DNA of 64,000 bases from Kocuria palustris. GTDB lineage: Bacteria > Actinomycetota > Actinomycetes > Actinomycetales > Micrococcaceae. The notes beneath the pieces were generated by a model. That model made no database searches, was not told where the DNA came from, and saw only the letters and a list, made by a program, of their open reading frames with translations. Location of the stretch: assembly GCF_007666205.1 (NCBI RefSeq), contig NZ_VDOR01000001.1, positions 62,001-126,000 on the forward strand, given 5' to 3'. The position numbers and the translations under genes are program-made. The number at the start of each line of letters is the position of its first letter. Within the stretch, counting starts at the first letter, position 1. Positions 1 through 8,293 of this stretch are shown here, one piece after another.

Positions 1-178
1 TCAGCCCGAAGGGCGTCGGGTAGCGGTCGAAGAGGTCGACCGAGACCTCGATCTCGCCGCTCTTCACGGCCTCCGACTTGCTGAGCATGTCCGCGGTGTA
101 GATGCCCGCAGGACCGGCGCCGATGATCGCCACGCGCAGCGGGCGGGCGGTGCCCGGGGCCTGCGTCTGTTCCGTCAT
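1..178 (-). CDS. fpr: FAD/NAD(P)-binding oxidoreductase, probable ferredoxin-NADP reductase (N-terminal fragment)
   Basis: Only the first 59 codons lie in the window; the gene runs off the left edge. The start is the ATG at 178, preceded by a strong GAGGAGGAGAGAG ribosome site. The visible protein has the Rossmann FAD-binding motif [17 protein letters not shown] (about residues 16-32) followed by [12 protein letters not shown], which is the hallmark of the adrenodoxin-reductase-like FprA group of ferredoxin-NADP reductases. It is the last gene seen in the sulfate operon, 94 bases after the permease. In actinobacteria this flavoprotein can pass NADPH electrons to ferredoxin, and the sulfite reductase at the head of the operon is of the ferredoxin type, so it is likely the electron donor system (inference). 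A glutamate synthase small subunit-like protein is the alternative, but the missing C-terminus prevents a final call. Confidence 0.75.
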   Translation of the reverse strand, partial: MTEQTQAPGTARPLRVAIIGAGPAGIYTADMLSKSEAVKSGEIEVSVDLFDRYPTPFGL

Positions 179-272
179 GGTCTCTCTCCTCCTCGGCCCC
201 TTCGCGGGCCGTGCTGGGACGTGTCTGCGGCAGCCTCGGTCGAGGCGAGCCGATGATGCGCTGGGCTGCGGG

Positions 273-1295
273 TCAGGTCCGCAGCAGCCCGCGGCCGCGC
301 AGCAGCCGTTTCTCGAGCGGGTTGAACAGCAGCAGCTCGATCACGATGCCCACCGCCAGGATGCTCAGCACCGCGGTCAGCACGACGGCCATGTCCGATA
401 CGGTGCGCCCCTGCGCCAGCAGGGAGCCCATGCCGAAGCCGATGGACCCGCCGATCGCGATGAGCTCCGCGCCCATCAGGGACCGCCACGAGAAGGCCCA
501 GCCCTGCTTGAGCCCGGCGACGTAGCCGGGCATCGCCGCGGGCAGCACGACCTTCAGCGCCAGGGTGGAGCCCGTCGCGCCCATGATCCTGCCCGCCTTG
601 AGCAGCTGCGGCGGGATCTGGTCCACGCCGGCGAGCATGCCGTTGACGATCGACGGGATCGCGCCCATGAGCACCACGAAGTACACCGTGGCGTCCGAGA
701 GCCCGAACCATACGATCGCCGCCGGCACCCAGGCCACCGAGGGCAGCACCTGCATGCCCGAGATCAGCGGCCCGACGGCATGGCGCAGACCCTGCCACGA
801 GGCGATCAGCAGCGCCAGCGGGGTGGCCACCGCGACCGCGATCAGGAACCCGCTGACCCCGCGCCACAGCGAGGTCGCCAGGGCCCCCGGCAGCGTGCCG
901 TCGGCCGTGGCGGCCCCCACCTGCCGGGCCACGTCGAGCGGGCCGGGCATGATGTCCGGGCGCGGGTCGATCAGCGCGACGAGCAGCTGCCACACCAGCA
1001 CGGCGGCCACCAGGGCCGCCAGCGGAGGGGCCACCCGCTCGCGGAAGACGTCGCCGGCGGTGCGGCGCCGCGGGCCGTCGCTCTGCAGGGCGTCGAGGCC
1101 CGCCAGGGCGCTGTCCGAGGACGGATCGGCGGGGCCGGCGACCTCGGGGTCGGCCTGATCCGCGGTGCGGGCCCCCGCGGAGCCCGGCGCGGCGGCGGGC
1201 ACGGCGGCGCCGGCGGGTCCGGTCTGCGCGGCCGCCGTCGAGGACGCCCAGGGAGCCTCGGCGGACGGGCCGGTGGTGACGCGATCAGCGGGCAT
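273..1295 (-). CDS. ABC transporter permease, sulfonate/nitrate/taurine (SsuC/TauC) type
   Basis: A 340-residue inner-membrane permease of the NitT/TauT family. The first ~90 residues are Ala/Pro-rich and probably cytoplasmic and disordered, longer than in typical SsuC proteins (about 260). From about residue 95 several hydrophobic helices follow, and the central loop carries the EAA-type coupling sequence around [31 protein letters not shown], shown here only by its ends: LKAGRIMGA ... [11 protein letters not shown]. The start ATG at 1295 overlaps the ATPase stop by 11 bases and is preceded by GGGAGGAG, so the two are translationally coupled. With the neighbouring ATPase and binding protein it forms a complete importer. 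Substrate is inferred: sulfonate or another sulfur ester fits the cys operon, but the family also carries nitrate and thiamine precursors. Confidence 0.85.
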   Translation of the reverse strand: MPADRVTTGPSAEAPWASSTAAAQTGPAGAAVPAAAPGSAGARTADQADPEVAGPADPSSDSALAGLDALQSDGPRRRTAGDVFRERVAPPLAALVAAVLVWQLLVALIDPRPDIMPGPLDVARQVGAATADGTLPGALATSLWRGVSGFLIAVAVATPLALLIASWQGLRHAVGPLISGMQVLPSVAWVPAAIVWFGLSDATVYFVVLMGAIPSIVNGMLAGVDQIPPQLLKAGRIMGATGSTLALKVVLPAAMPGYVAGLKQGWAFSWRSLMGAELIAIGGSIGFGMGSLLAQGRTVSDMAVVLTAVLSILAVGIVIELLLFNPLEKRLLRGRGLLRT

Positions 1296-2082
1296 GGCGG
1301 CCGATCTCCTCCCTGAGCCGTCGGGTGATGGTGCGGGTCAGCTCGGCCCGCGTCTCCTCGGCGGTCTGGCCGCCGGCCTCGAATCCGTGGGCCTCGGGGT
1401 GCTTCCAGGGCCCGGTGTCCCACTGCTCCACGATCCGCCCGGGCCGCGACGACAGCAGCAGGACGCGCTGCCCCAGACGGACGGCCTCGGAGACGTTGTG
1501 GGTGATGAACACGATCGTGCGCCCCGTGACCTCCCAGATGCGCAGCAGCTCGTCCTGCAGCAGATCGCGCGTGATGGCGTCGAGGGCCGAGAACGGCTCG
1601 TCCATGAGCAGGACCTCGCGCTCCTGGGCCAGGCCCCGGGCCAGGCCCACGCGCTGGCGCATGCCGCCGGAGAGCTCGTGGGGGCGCTTGTCGGCGACCT
1701 GCGGCAGCCGCACGAGCTCGAGCAGCTCCTCGGCCCGGTCCCGCCGCCGTGCCCGCGGGACCCCGGCCAGCTCGAGGGCCAGCTCGACGTTGCGCCCGGC
1801 CGTCAGCCACGGGAACAGGGACGCGTCCTGGAACATGAACGCCGTGCCCTCGGCGGGGGCCGTGACGCTGCCGGACGAGGGCTGCTCGAGCCCCGCGATG
1901 ATGTTCAGCAGCGTCGTCTTGCCGGAGCCGGAGGCACCGAGCAGGCTCACGAACTCCCCGCGGCGCACGTCGAGGTCCAGATCGGCGAGCACGGGGGCGT
2001 CGCCGAAGGACTTGGCCAGCCCACGGATGCGGATCACGCTCTGCTCGCCCGGGCGCGCGCCGCCCGTGTGCGCCCGGCTCAC
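1285..2082 (-). CDS. ABC transporter ATP-binding protein, sulfonate/nitrate type
   Basis: A 265-residue ATPase of the SsuB/TauB/NrtD family that powers the adjacent permease. Visible motifs: Walker A GASGSGKTT (about residue 50), Q-loop in FMFQDASLFPWL, signature LSGGMRQRVGLARGLA, Walker B EVLLMDEPFSALD and the H-loop VFITHNVSEA. The LFPWLT and MRQR wording is typical of the sulfonate/nitrate group. The chosen start is GTG at 2082, because its GTGA overlaps the stop of the binding-protein gene; the open frame extends further upstream but that part is antisense shadow of the preceding gene. Domain motifs are complete, with no sign of decay. Confidence 0.9.
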   Translation of the reverse strand: MSRAHTGGARPGEQSVIRIRGLAKSFGDAPVLADLDLDVRRGEFVSLLGASGSGKTTLLNIIAGLEQPSSGSVTAPAEGTAFMFQDASLFPWLTAGRNVELALELAGVPRARRRDRAEELLELVRLPQVADKRPHELSGGMRQRVGLARGLAQEREVLLMDEPFSALDAITRDLLQDELLRIWEVTGRTIVFITHNVSEAVRLGQRVLLLSSRPGRIVEQWDTGPWKHPEAHGFEAGGQTAEETRAELTRTITRRLREEIGRHAR

Positions 2083-3275
2083 GGCTGCCCCTCCACGGGC
2101 TCCATGCCGCGCTGCTCGCGCACGCGGTTCAGCGGCTCGACGTCCACGAGGCCCTCGAGGGAGGCGTCCTGGGTGACCCCGGCGGACACGCCGTTGCCCA
2201 GGAGCGTGTCGTAGGTGCCGGCCATCGGGTCGGCGGTCCACTCCATCTGCTCGAGCGAGCTGATCAGCGTCTGCTCCGGCAGCTCCTGGCCCTGGGCCTC
2301 GACCATGGCCTCGTTGAGCAGGGCCGCGGCATCCTCCGGCGGCATCTGCTCGAGATGGGCGACCGAGTCCTCGAGGCCGCCGAGCAGCCGCTCGACGGTC
2401 TCGGGGTGCTGCTCGAGGAAGTCGGTGCGCACGGCCAGCACGGTCGTGGGGTAGCGGCCCTCGGGCCACAGATCGCCCTCGTCGACGAGCACGCGCCCGC
2501 CCTCCTCGCTCATCAGCGTGACCCACGGCTGCGGGCCCCAGAAGCCGTCGATCTGGCCCTGCCGGAAGGTCTGCAGCGCCTGTCCCGAGGGCATGGGCGT
2601 GATCGACACGGAGTCCGGGGAGCCGGTGTCGACCTCGTAGCCGCGCTCCTCGAGCCACACGCGCAGCGCGACGTCCTGGGTGCCGCCCAGCGCCGGGGTC
2701 GCGAACGTGCGCCCGGCCAGGTCGTCCTCGCCCGCGACGTCGTCGGAGACGATGAACCGGGCGCCTCCGGAGGTCGCCCCGCCGATGATCGTGATCGACT
2801 CGCCGCCGGACTGCACGTAGGAGTTGATCGCGGGGTTCGGGCCCATGAACGCGGCGTCGACCTCGCCGGAGTTCATCGCCTCGATGGTCGTGGGACCGGT
2901 CGAGAAGACCTGCGTGCTCAGCTCGGTGCCCCCCAGGGCGTCGTCGAAGACGCCGTCGTGGACCCCGGCCAGGGCCGGGCCGTGGGTGAGGTTGGCGAAG
3001 TACCCCAGGGTCAGCTCATCGGCCTCCGAGGTCCGGATCCGCTGCTGCTCGAGGGCGTCGAGGGTGCCGTTCGCGCGCAGCGCGGTGGCCGCCGTGGTCA
3101 GCACGAGCAGCAGCGCCAGGCCGGCGAGCACGAGCGGCCAGCCGCCGGCGCGCCGCCTGCGCCGTCGGCCGTCGCCGGGGTCGCCGGGCGTGCGGGTGAC
3201 GGTCTCGAGCTCGCCCGGGCCGGCGGCCCGCCCTGCGCCCTGCTCACCCGGTGCGTCCCGCTTCCGGGCGGACAC
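2079..3275 (-). CDS. ABC transporter substrate-binding protein, sulfonate/nitrate type, membrane-anchored
   Basis: A 398-residue extracytoplasmic solute-binding protein of the SsuA/TauA/NrtA class. The start is GTG at 3275, directly after the TGA of cysN (TGAGTG). Residues ~1-45 are charged and contain a run of six arginines, followed by a hydrophobic segment WPLVLAGLALLLVLTTAATAL. There is no lipobox cysteine, so it is held by this helix or cleaved as a Sec signal with an unusually long n-region. The mature part shows ligand-binding landmarks of the family such as LTLGYFANLTHGPAL, TIEAMNSGEVDAAFMGPNP and IDGFWGPQPW. It is followed by ATPase and permease genes. Location inside the sulfate reduction operon supports a sulfur-containing ligand, probably aliphatic sulfonates, but no desulfonating monooxygenase is nearby. 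Confidence 0.85.
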   Translation of the reverse strand: MSARKRDAPGEQGAGRAAGPGELETVTRTPGDPGDGRRRRRRAGGWPLVLAGLALLLVLTTAATALRANGTLDALEQQRIRTSEADELTLGYFANLTHGPALAGVHDGVFDDALGGTELSTQVFSTGPTTIEAMNSGEVDAAFMGPNPAINSYVQSGGESITIIGGATSGGARFIVSDDVAGEDDLAGRTFATPALGGTQDVALRVWLEERGYEVDTGSPDSVSITPMPSGQALQTFRQGQIDGFWGPQPWVTLMSEEGGRVLVDEGDLWPEGRYPTTVLAVRTDFLEQHPETVERLLGGLEDSVAHLEQMPPEDAAALLNEAMVEAQGQELPEQTLISSLEQMEWTADPMAGTYDTLLGNGVSAGVTQDASLEGLVDVEPLNRVREQRGMEPVEGQP

Positions 3276-4679
3276 TCAGCTCTCCCCGACCAGGCCCGCG
3301 GCCAGGGTGCCGCCCGACTGCTCGTCGATCAGCAGGAACGCCCCGGTGCGGCGCAGCTCGGAGTAGTCGTCCAGCGGCAGCGCCGAGGGGGTCCGCAGCG
3401 TGACCCTGCCGATGTCGTTGAGCTCGAGGGACTGCGCCGGCTCGAGCCGCATGGACTCCAGGTCCAGGGCGCCCGCGATCTCGCCGACCATGGCCTTGAC
3501 CGTGGCGCTGCCGTGCTTGATCAGCACGCGGGCGCGCGGTCGCAGCGGGGCGTCGCCGAGCCACGCCAGGCGGGCCGAGAACTCCTTGACGGGCTCCGGC
3601 GGGGCCGGGTGCGCGGCGGCGATGAGCTCGCCGCGGGCGACGTCGATGTCATCGGCCAGGCGCAGGGTCACCGAGCGGGGGGCGGCGGCCTCCGCGAGCT
3701 GCTCGCCCGGCAGCGGGCCCGCCTTCTGCGCGGCGGTGCCGGCGACGTCGATCCCCACCACGGTGGTCCTGCGGCCCGAGGGCTGCACGACGACCTCGTC
3801 CCCCACGGCCACGGTGCCCGAGGCGATCTGCCCGGCGTAGCCGCGGTAGTCGCGGGTGGCCTCGGGGTCCACGCCCTGGGCGACCCCGCCCTGGGGGCGG
3901 ATCACGCACTGCACCGGGAGGCGGAACGGGCGGGCCTCGCCCCGGCCGGACTCGTCGACCGTGGGCAGCTCCTCCAGGATGCGCAGCAGCGGGCGCCCGT
4001 CGTAGTCGCCCGTCGCGTACCAGGCGGTGCGCTCGGAGGGCTCCACGACGTTGTCGCCCTCGAGGGCGCTGACGGGGACGACCTTGAGGTTCTCGACGAG
4101 CTCGGCGGAGCCCAGGCGCCCGGCGACCTCCGTGATGTCGGCGCGGATCTCGTCGAAGCGCTCCTGGGACCAGTCCACGAGGTCGATCTTGTTGACCGCG
4201 ACCACGACGTGCGGGACGCGCAGCAGCGCGCTCACGGCCAGGTGGCGCCGGGTCTGCTCGAGCACGCCGTGGCGGGCGTCGACGAGCAGCACGACGGCGT
4301 CGGCGGTCGAGGCGCCGGTGACCGTGTTCTTGGTGTACTGCACGTGCCCGGGGCAGTCGGCGAGCACGAACGAGCGGCGGTCGGTCGCGAAGTAGCGGTA
4401 GGCGACGTCGATCGTGATGCCCTGCTCGCGCTCGGCGCGCAGGCCGTCGGTCAGCAGCGCCAGATCGAGCCTGCCCTCGCCGCCGCCGAAGCCCCGCTCG
4501 GCCGAGGTGCGGGCCACGGCCTCGAGCTGATCGGCCAGGATCGCCTTGGCGTCGTGCAGGAGCCGGCCCACCAGGGTGGACTTGCCGTCGTCGACGGAGC
4601 CGGCGGTCGCGAAGCGGAACAGCGATCCGGGGTCGATGGTCGAGGTCACGGCGGGGGCAGGGGCGGAGGTCTCGGTCAC
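3276..4679 (-). CDS. cysN: Sulfate adenylyltransferase subunit 1 (GTPase subunit)
   Basis: A 467-residue GTPase that drives ATP sulfurylase: with CysD it turns sulfate and ATP into APS. It has the elongation-factor-like G domain: P-loop GSVDDGKST (about 27-35), DCPGH (about 105), NKID (about 160), then two beta-barrel domains. No C-terminal APS kinase (CysC) domain is fused, fitting the downstream use of APS rather than PAPS. I prefer GTG at 4679 because AGAAGG lies five bases before it; an in-frame GTG at 4685 would sit on that ribosome site. The gene follows cysD by about 80 bases and is immediately followed by the binding protein GTG. Confidence 0.96.
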   Translation of the reverse strand: MTETSAPAPAVTSTIDPGSLFRFATAGSVDDGKSTLVGRLLHDAKAILADQLEAVARTSAERGFGGGEGRLDLALLTDGLRAEREQGITIDVAYRYFATDRRSFVLADCPGHVQYTKNTVTGASTADAVVLLVDARHGVLEQTRRHLAVSALLRVPHVVVAVNKIDLVDWSQERFDEIRADITEVAGRLGSAELVENLKVVPVSALEGDNVVEPSERTAWYATGDYDGRPLLRILEELPTVDESGRGEARPFRLPVQCVIRPQGGVAQGVDPEATRDYRGYAGQIASGTVAVGDEVVVQPSGRRTTVVGIDVAGTAAQKAGPLPGEQLAEAAAPRSVTLRLADDIDVARGELIAAAHPAPPEPVKEFSARLAWLGDAPLRPRARVLIKHGSATVKAMVGEIAGALDLESMRLEPAQSLELNDIGRVTLRTPSALPLDDYSELRRTGAFLLIDEQSGGTLAAGLVGES

Positions 4680-4760
4680 GGGCACCTTCTGACGTTCGTG
4701 GATGCGCTCAGCGCGGCGGTCGGGGGCGGCTGGGACGGGCGGGGGCTGCGCCCCGGCCGA

Positions 4761-5681
4761 TCAGAAGTAGCCGTCCTTCTTGCGGTCCTCCATGGCGGCC
4801 TCGGAGATGCGGTCGTCGGCGCGCGTGGCGCCGCGCTCGGTCAGCGTGGAGAAGCCGACCTCCGCGACCACGGCGGCGACGTCGGCGGCATCGGAGAGGA
4901 CCGCCCCGGTGCAGGACATGTCGCCCACGGTGCGGTAGCGGACCGTCCGGGTCTCGACCTGCTCGTCGCCGCGGGGCCGGGACACCGGGCTCACCGACAT
5001 CCACATGCCGTCGCGCCGGAAGACCTCGCGGTCGTGGGCGAAGTAGATCGGGGGCAGATCGATCGACTCCCGCTCGATGTAGCGCCAGACGTCGAGCTCG
5101 GTCCAGTTGGAGATCGGGAAGGCCCGCACGTGCTGGCCCGCGGTGTGGCGGCCGTTGTAGAGGTTCCACAGCTCGGGGCGCTGATTGCGGGGATCCCACT
5201 GCCCGAACTCGTCGCGCAGGGAGATGATGCGCTCCTTGGCCCGGGCCTTGTCCTCGTCGCGGCGGGCGCCGCCGAACACGGCGTCGAACCGGTGGTCCGC
5301 GATCGCGTCCAGCAGCGGGGTGGTCTGCAGCGGGTTGCGGGTGCCGTCGGCGCGCTCGGCCAGTCGGCCGTCGTCGATGTAGTCCTGCACGGAGGCGACG
5401 ACGAGCCGCACCCCGAGCCGCTCGGCCGTGCGGTCGCGGAAGTCCAGGACCTCCGGGAAGTTGTGCCCCGTGTCCACGTGCAGCACCGGGAACGGGATCG
5501 CCGCGGGCCAGAACGCCTTGGCCGCCAGGTGCAGCATCACCACGGAGTCCTTGCCGCCCGAGAACAGCATGGCGGGCCGGTCGAACTCGGCGACGACCTC
5601 GCGGATGATGTGGATGGCCTCGGACTCCAGGGCGTCCAGGGCGGACTGCTGGCCCGTGGCCGACACGGCGGTCTCTGTCAT
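4761..5681 (-). CDS. cysD: Sulfate adenylyltransferase subunit 2
   Basis: A 306-residue catalytic subunit of ATP sulfurylase, member of the PP-loop (PAPS reductase/ATP sulfurylase) superfamily. The PP-loop nucleotide motif LFSGGKDSVVMLHLA is at residues ~39-53. Other family signatures are HVDTGHNFPEVLDFRD, GGARRDEDKARAKERI, and the C-terminal basic end EAAMEDRKKDGYF. Length is normal for CysD (about 300). It lies between cysH and cysN on the same strand and works as a CysDN complex in the cytoplasm. The start is ATG at 5681, with AGGA just upstream. Everything expected of the family is present. Confidence 0.97.
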   Translation of the reverse strand: MTETAVSATGQQSALDALESEAIHIIREVVAEFDRPAMLFSGGKDSVVMLHLAAKAFWPAAIPFPVLHVDTGHNFPEVLDFRDRTAERLGVRLVVASVQDYIDDGRLAERADGTRNPLQTTPLLDAIADHRFDAVFGGARRDEDKARAKERIISLRDEFGQWDPRNQRPELWNLYNGRHTAGQHVRAFPISNWTELDVWRYIERESIDLPPIYFAHDREVFRRDGMWMSVSPVSRPRGDEQVETRTVRYRTVGDMSCTGAVLSDAADVAAVVAEVGFSTLTERGATRADDRISEAAMEDRKKDGYF

Positions 5682-5709
5682 GGGGTCCTGCTCTCCTGAG
5701 GTGGGGTGC

Positions 5710-5748
5710 GGGGGGGGGTGCTCGCGGCGGCGGGGCCGACCCCGCCGC
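5710..5748 (-). other. Intra-operon hairpin and G9 tract between cysH and cysD
   Basis: The 72-base cysH-cysD gap contains a 9-bp GC stem with a CCGA loop (arms 5727-5735 and 5740-5748) and, next to it, a run of nine G on the plus strand (5710-5718). It could be an RNA-stability or processing element that sets the ratio of reductase to sulfurylase. No U-run follows, so it is not a textbook terminator. The run is also a slippage-prone spot. Confidence 0.35.
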
Positions 5749-5753
5749 GGGCA

Positions 5754-6515
5754 TCACAGGTGGATGCCGCACTCGATCTTGTCGCTGCCGGACCAGCGTC
5801 CGGCCCGGGGGTCCTCCCCGGGTGCCACCTTGCGCGTGCACGGCGCACAGCCGATCGAGAGGTAGCCCTCGGACAGCAGGGGGTTCACGGGCAGTCCCGC
5901 GCTGTCGGAGTGCTCCATCAGGTCATCGAGCGACCAGCGGACCATGGGGTTGACCTTGACCAGCTTATGGGTCTCGTCGAAGGACACGAGCGGGGCGTTG
6001 GTGCGCGTGGGCGACTCGTCGCGGCGCACCCCGGTGAACCAGATCTCGTAGTCCTCGAGCGCACCGGCCAGCGGCTCGACCTTGCGCATGGCGCAGCAGG
6101 CCGACGGGTCGGTCCGGAAGAGGTCCTTGCCGTGCTTCTCGTCCTGCTCCGCGACGGAGAGCTTCGGCATGACGTCCAGGACGGTGATGTCCAGCATGGC
6201 CTCGGCGGCCGCCTTGGTGCCCTGGGTCTCCGGGAAGTGGTATCCGGTCTCCAGGAAGAGCACGTCCACGCCGGGGATCTGCTCGGCGACGAGCGCCGGC
6301 AGGACCAGATCGGCCATCGAGCAGGCCACGGCGACGCGGGCGTGGGGGAAGGTCTCGGCGACCCAGCGGATCGCGGCGACGTGGTCGGCCTCGCCCTGAG
6401 TCGGGACCTTGCCGTCGGCGTCGAGCTCGGCGCCCAGCTCGCGGGCCCCGGCGGCCGCCAGCTCCCGCAGCTCGTCCTCGGCGCGCAGGCCCTTCTCGGC
6501 GGATGCGGTGGTCAT
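5754..6515 (-). CDS. cysH: Assimilatory APS reductase (iron-sulfur type)
   Basis: A 253-residue PP-loop reductase that converts APS to sulfite with thioredoxin. Visible are the nucleotide-binding region VAVACSMADLVLPAL, the cysteine pair in DPSACCAMRKVEPL (about residue 137) and a CXXC in GCAPCTRKV (about 222). Those four cysteines bind a [4Fe-4S] cluster and mark APS-specific enzymes rather than PAPS reductases, which lack them. The C-terminal ECGIHL carries the catalytic cysteine. Its ATG at 6515 overlaps the sulfite reductase TGA (ATGA), so the two are coupled; the longer upstream open frame is antisense shadow. No cysC gene occurs in the operon, in agreement with direct APS reduction. Confidence 0.95.
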   Translation of the reverse strand: MTTASAEKGLRAEDELRELAAAGARELGAELDADGKVPTQGEADHVAAIRWVAETFPHARVAVACSMADLVLPALVAEQIPGVDVLFLETGYHFPETQGTKAAAEAMLDITVLDVMPKLSVAEQDEKHGKDLFRTDPSACCAMRKVEPLAGALEDYEIWFTGVRRDESPTRTNAPLVSFDETHKLVKVNPMVRWSLDDLMEHSDSAGLPVNPLLSEGYLSIGCAPCTRKVAPGEDPRAGRWSGSDKIECGIHL

Positions 6516-8209
6516 CTCAGATCGTCCTCCTCGGCGCGGGTGCTCCATGCGGCGAAACTCTCCCCATCCTGCCGTTGTTCCGCGAAGCGGCGGGTGAGGC
6601 GCTCGACGTAGTCGGGCAGATCGTCCTGATAGACCTTCAGACCCCGCACGGTGCGGCCCAGATTGGCCTCGCCCCCGTGCTCGGAGCTGGTCAGCCCACC
6701 GCCGAGGTGGACCTGGTACCCCGGCTTCTGGCCGCCGTCCTCGGTGGGCAGCAGCTGGCCCTTCAGGCCGATGTCCGCGACCTGGAAGCGGGCGCAGGAG
6801 TTGGGGCACCCGTTGATGTGCAGCGAGATGGGATCGTCCAGCTGGAGGTCCGCGAGACGACGCTCGAGCTCGTCGATCGCATCCGAGGCGACCTGCTTGG
6901 TCTCCACGATCGCGAGCTTGCAGAACTCGATGCCCGTGCAGGCCACGGTCGAGCGGCGGAACGGCGAGGGCCGGACCTTGAGGTCGATCGCGTCGAGCGC
7001 CTCGATCGCGGCCTCGACGTCGTCGTCGGCGATGTCGAGCAGCAGGATCTTCTGCTGCGGGGTCAGGCGCACGCGGTCGCTGCCGAAGCGCTCCATGACC
7101 TCGGCCAGCTGCCCCAGCCGCTCGCCGGGCACGCGGCCCGCTCGCGGGGCCGCGCCGAGCATGTTCCGGCCGTCCTTCTGCCGGGTCACGCCGATGTGAT
7201 CGGCCGGGCCCGTGGGAGCCCCCGGAGCGGGGCCGTCGGCCAGCGCGTAGCCCAGGTACTCGGTCTCCAGGACCTCGCGGAAGCGCTCGACGCCCCAGTC
7301 CTTGACCAGGAACTTCATGCGGGCGCGGTTGCGCAGGCGCCGGTAGCCGTAGTCGCGGAAGATCGCGGTCACGCCGCGCCAGACGTCGACGACCTGGTCC
7401 TCGGCCACGAACGCGCCGAGCCGCCGGCCCAGGAACGGCTGGACGGACAGCGCGCCGCCGACCCACAGGTCGTACCCGGGTCCGAGCTCCGGGTGCAGCA
7501 CGCCGACGAACGAGCAGTCGTTGATCTCGTGGGCCACGTCCAGCGACGGGTGGCCGGTCACCGCGGTCTTGTACTTGCGCGGCAGGTTCGAGAACTCGAG
7601 CTTGTGGACCTCCTCGCGCAGCGCGTCGATCGCGGGAGTGGGGTCCAGCACCTCGTCGGCGGCGGCGCCGGCCACGGGGGATCCCAGGATGACGCGGGGG
7701 ACGTCGCCGCAGGCGGAGACGGTGTCCATCCCGGCCTCCTCGAGGCGCCGCCAGATCTCCGGGACGTCCTCGATCCGGATCCAGTGGTACTGGATGTTCT
7801 GGCGATCCGTGATGTCCGAGGTGCCGCGGGCGAACTCCTGCGAGATCTGCGCGAGGACGCCGAGCTGCTCGCGGGTCAGGGCGCCGCCGTCCAGGCGCAC
7901 GCGCATCATGAAGTACTCGTCCTCGAGCTCCTCGGCCGACAGCGAGCCGGTGCGCCCGCCGTCGATCCCGGGGCGGCGCTGGGTGTAGAGGCCCCACCAC
8001 CGGAAGCGGCCGTGGAGGTCGTCGGCGTCGATCGAGGCGAAGCCCTCGCGGGCGTACTTCTGCTCGATCCGCGCGCGCACGGCGAAGCCGTCGTCCTCGG
8101 CCTTGAACTGCTCGTTGTGGTTCAGCGGCTCGCGGCCGTCGACCTTCCATTGGCCCTCGGGCTTGGGCTTTCGGGCGCGCGCTGCCCGCTGCGGCGTCTC
8201 GGTCGTCAT
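6512..8209 (-). CDS. cysI: Ferredoxin-dependent sulfite reductase (NirA/SirA-like)
   Basis: A 565-residue siroheme and [4Fe-4S] enzyme reducing sulfite to sulfide by six electrons. The duplicated ferrodoxin-like half-domains of nitrite/sulfite reductases are seen, for example VRLDGGALTREQLGVLAQI and RQNIQYHWIRIEDVPEIW. The cluster ligands are in CTGIEFC (about residue 423, C-x5-C) and CPNSC (about 468, C-x3-C), the standard spacing. Length matches mycobacterial SirA rather than the E. coli NADPH-linked beta subunit, so ferredoxin is the expected donor. It is the first gene of the sulfate operon and overlaps cysH by four bases. An assimilatory nitrite reductase is the alternative, made unlikely by the cysHDN neighbours. 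Confidence 0.93.
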   Translation of the reverse strand: MTTETPQRAARARKPKPEGQWKVDGREPLNHNEQFKAEDDGFAVRARIEQKYAREGFASIDADDLHGRFRWWGLYTQRRPGIDGGRTGSLSAEELEDEYFMMRVRLDGGALTREQLGVLAQISQEFARGTSDITDRQNIQYHWIRIEDVPEIWRRLEEAGMDTVSACGDVPRVILGSPVAGAAADEVLDPTPAIDALREEVHKLEFSNLPRKYKTAVTGHPSLDVAHEINDCSFVGVLHPELGPGYDLWVGGALSVQPFLGRRLGAFVAEDQVVDVWRGVTAIFRDYGYRRLRNRARMKFLVKDWGVERFREVLETEYLGYALADGPAPGAPTGPADHIGVTRQKDGRNMLGAAPRAGRVPGERLGQLAEVMERFGSDRVRLTPQQKILLLDIADDDVEAAIEALDAIDLKVRPSPFRRSTVACTGIEFCKLAIVETKQVASDAIDELERRLADLQLDDPISLHINGCPNSCARFQVADIGLKGQLLPTEDGGQKPGYQVHLGGGLTSSEHGGEANLGRTVRGLKVYQDDLPDYVERLTRRFAEQRQDGESFAAWSTRAEEDDLR

Positions 8210-8293
8210 GGGCCCCAGTGAACGGCGCGGGCGGCGACGATGTCATCTTCCCCGTCACGCGGCGTCATGCTCGACCCGCGGGCCCGCCGTGTG
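8210..8293 (-). promoter_or_regulatory. Leader region of the sulfate assimilation operon
   Basis: The 84-base gap separates the glycosyltransferase stop from cysI and must hold any dedicated cys promoter. On the minus strand I see a weak -10 candidate (TAGCAC, near 8295) and three TGAC(G/A) direct repeats (plus-strand 8241-8245, 8253-8257, 8263-8267) spaced 12 and 10 bases, a layout compatible with a regulator bound on one DNA face. The cysI start has only GGGG as a ribosome site. All of this is tentative. Confidence 0.3.

Noticed and set aside
2355-5699. A 1114-codon open frame on the plus strand antisense to the binding protein, cysN and cysD
   Set aside because: It mirrors the codon bias of the real minus-strand genes, is rich in Arg/Ala/Gly/His/Asp, has no domain and no ribosome site; a GC-bias shadow.
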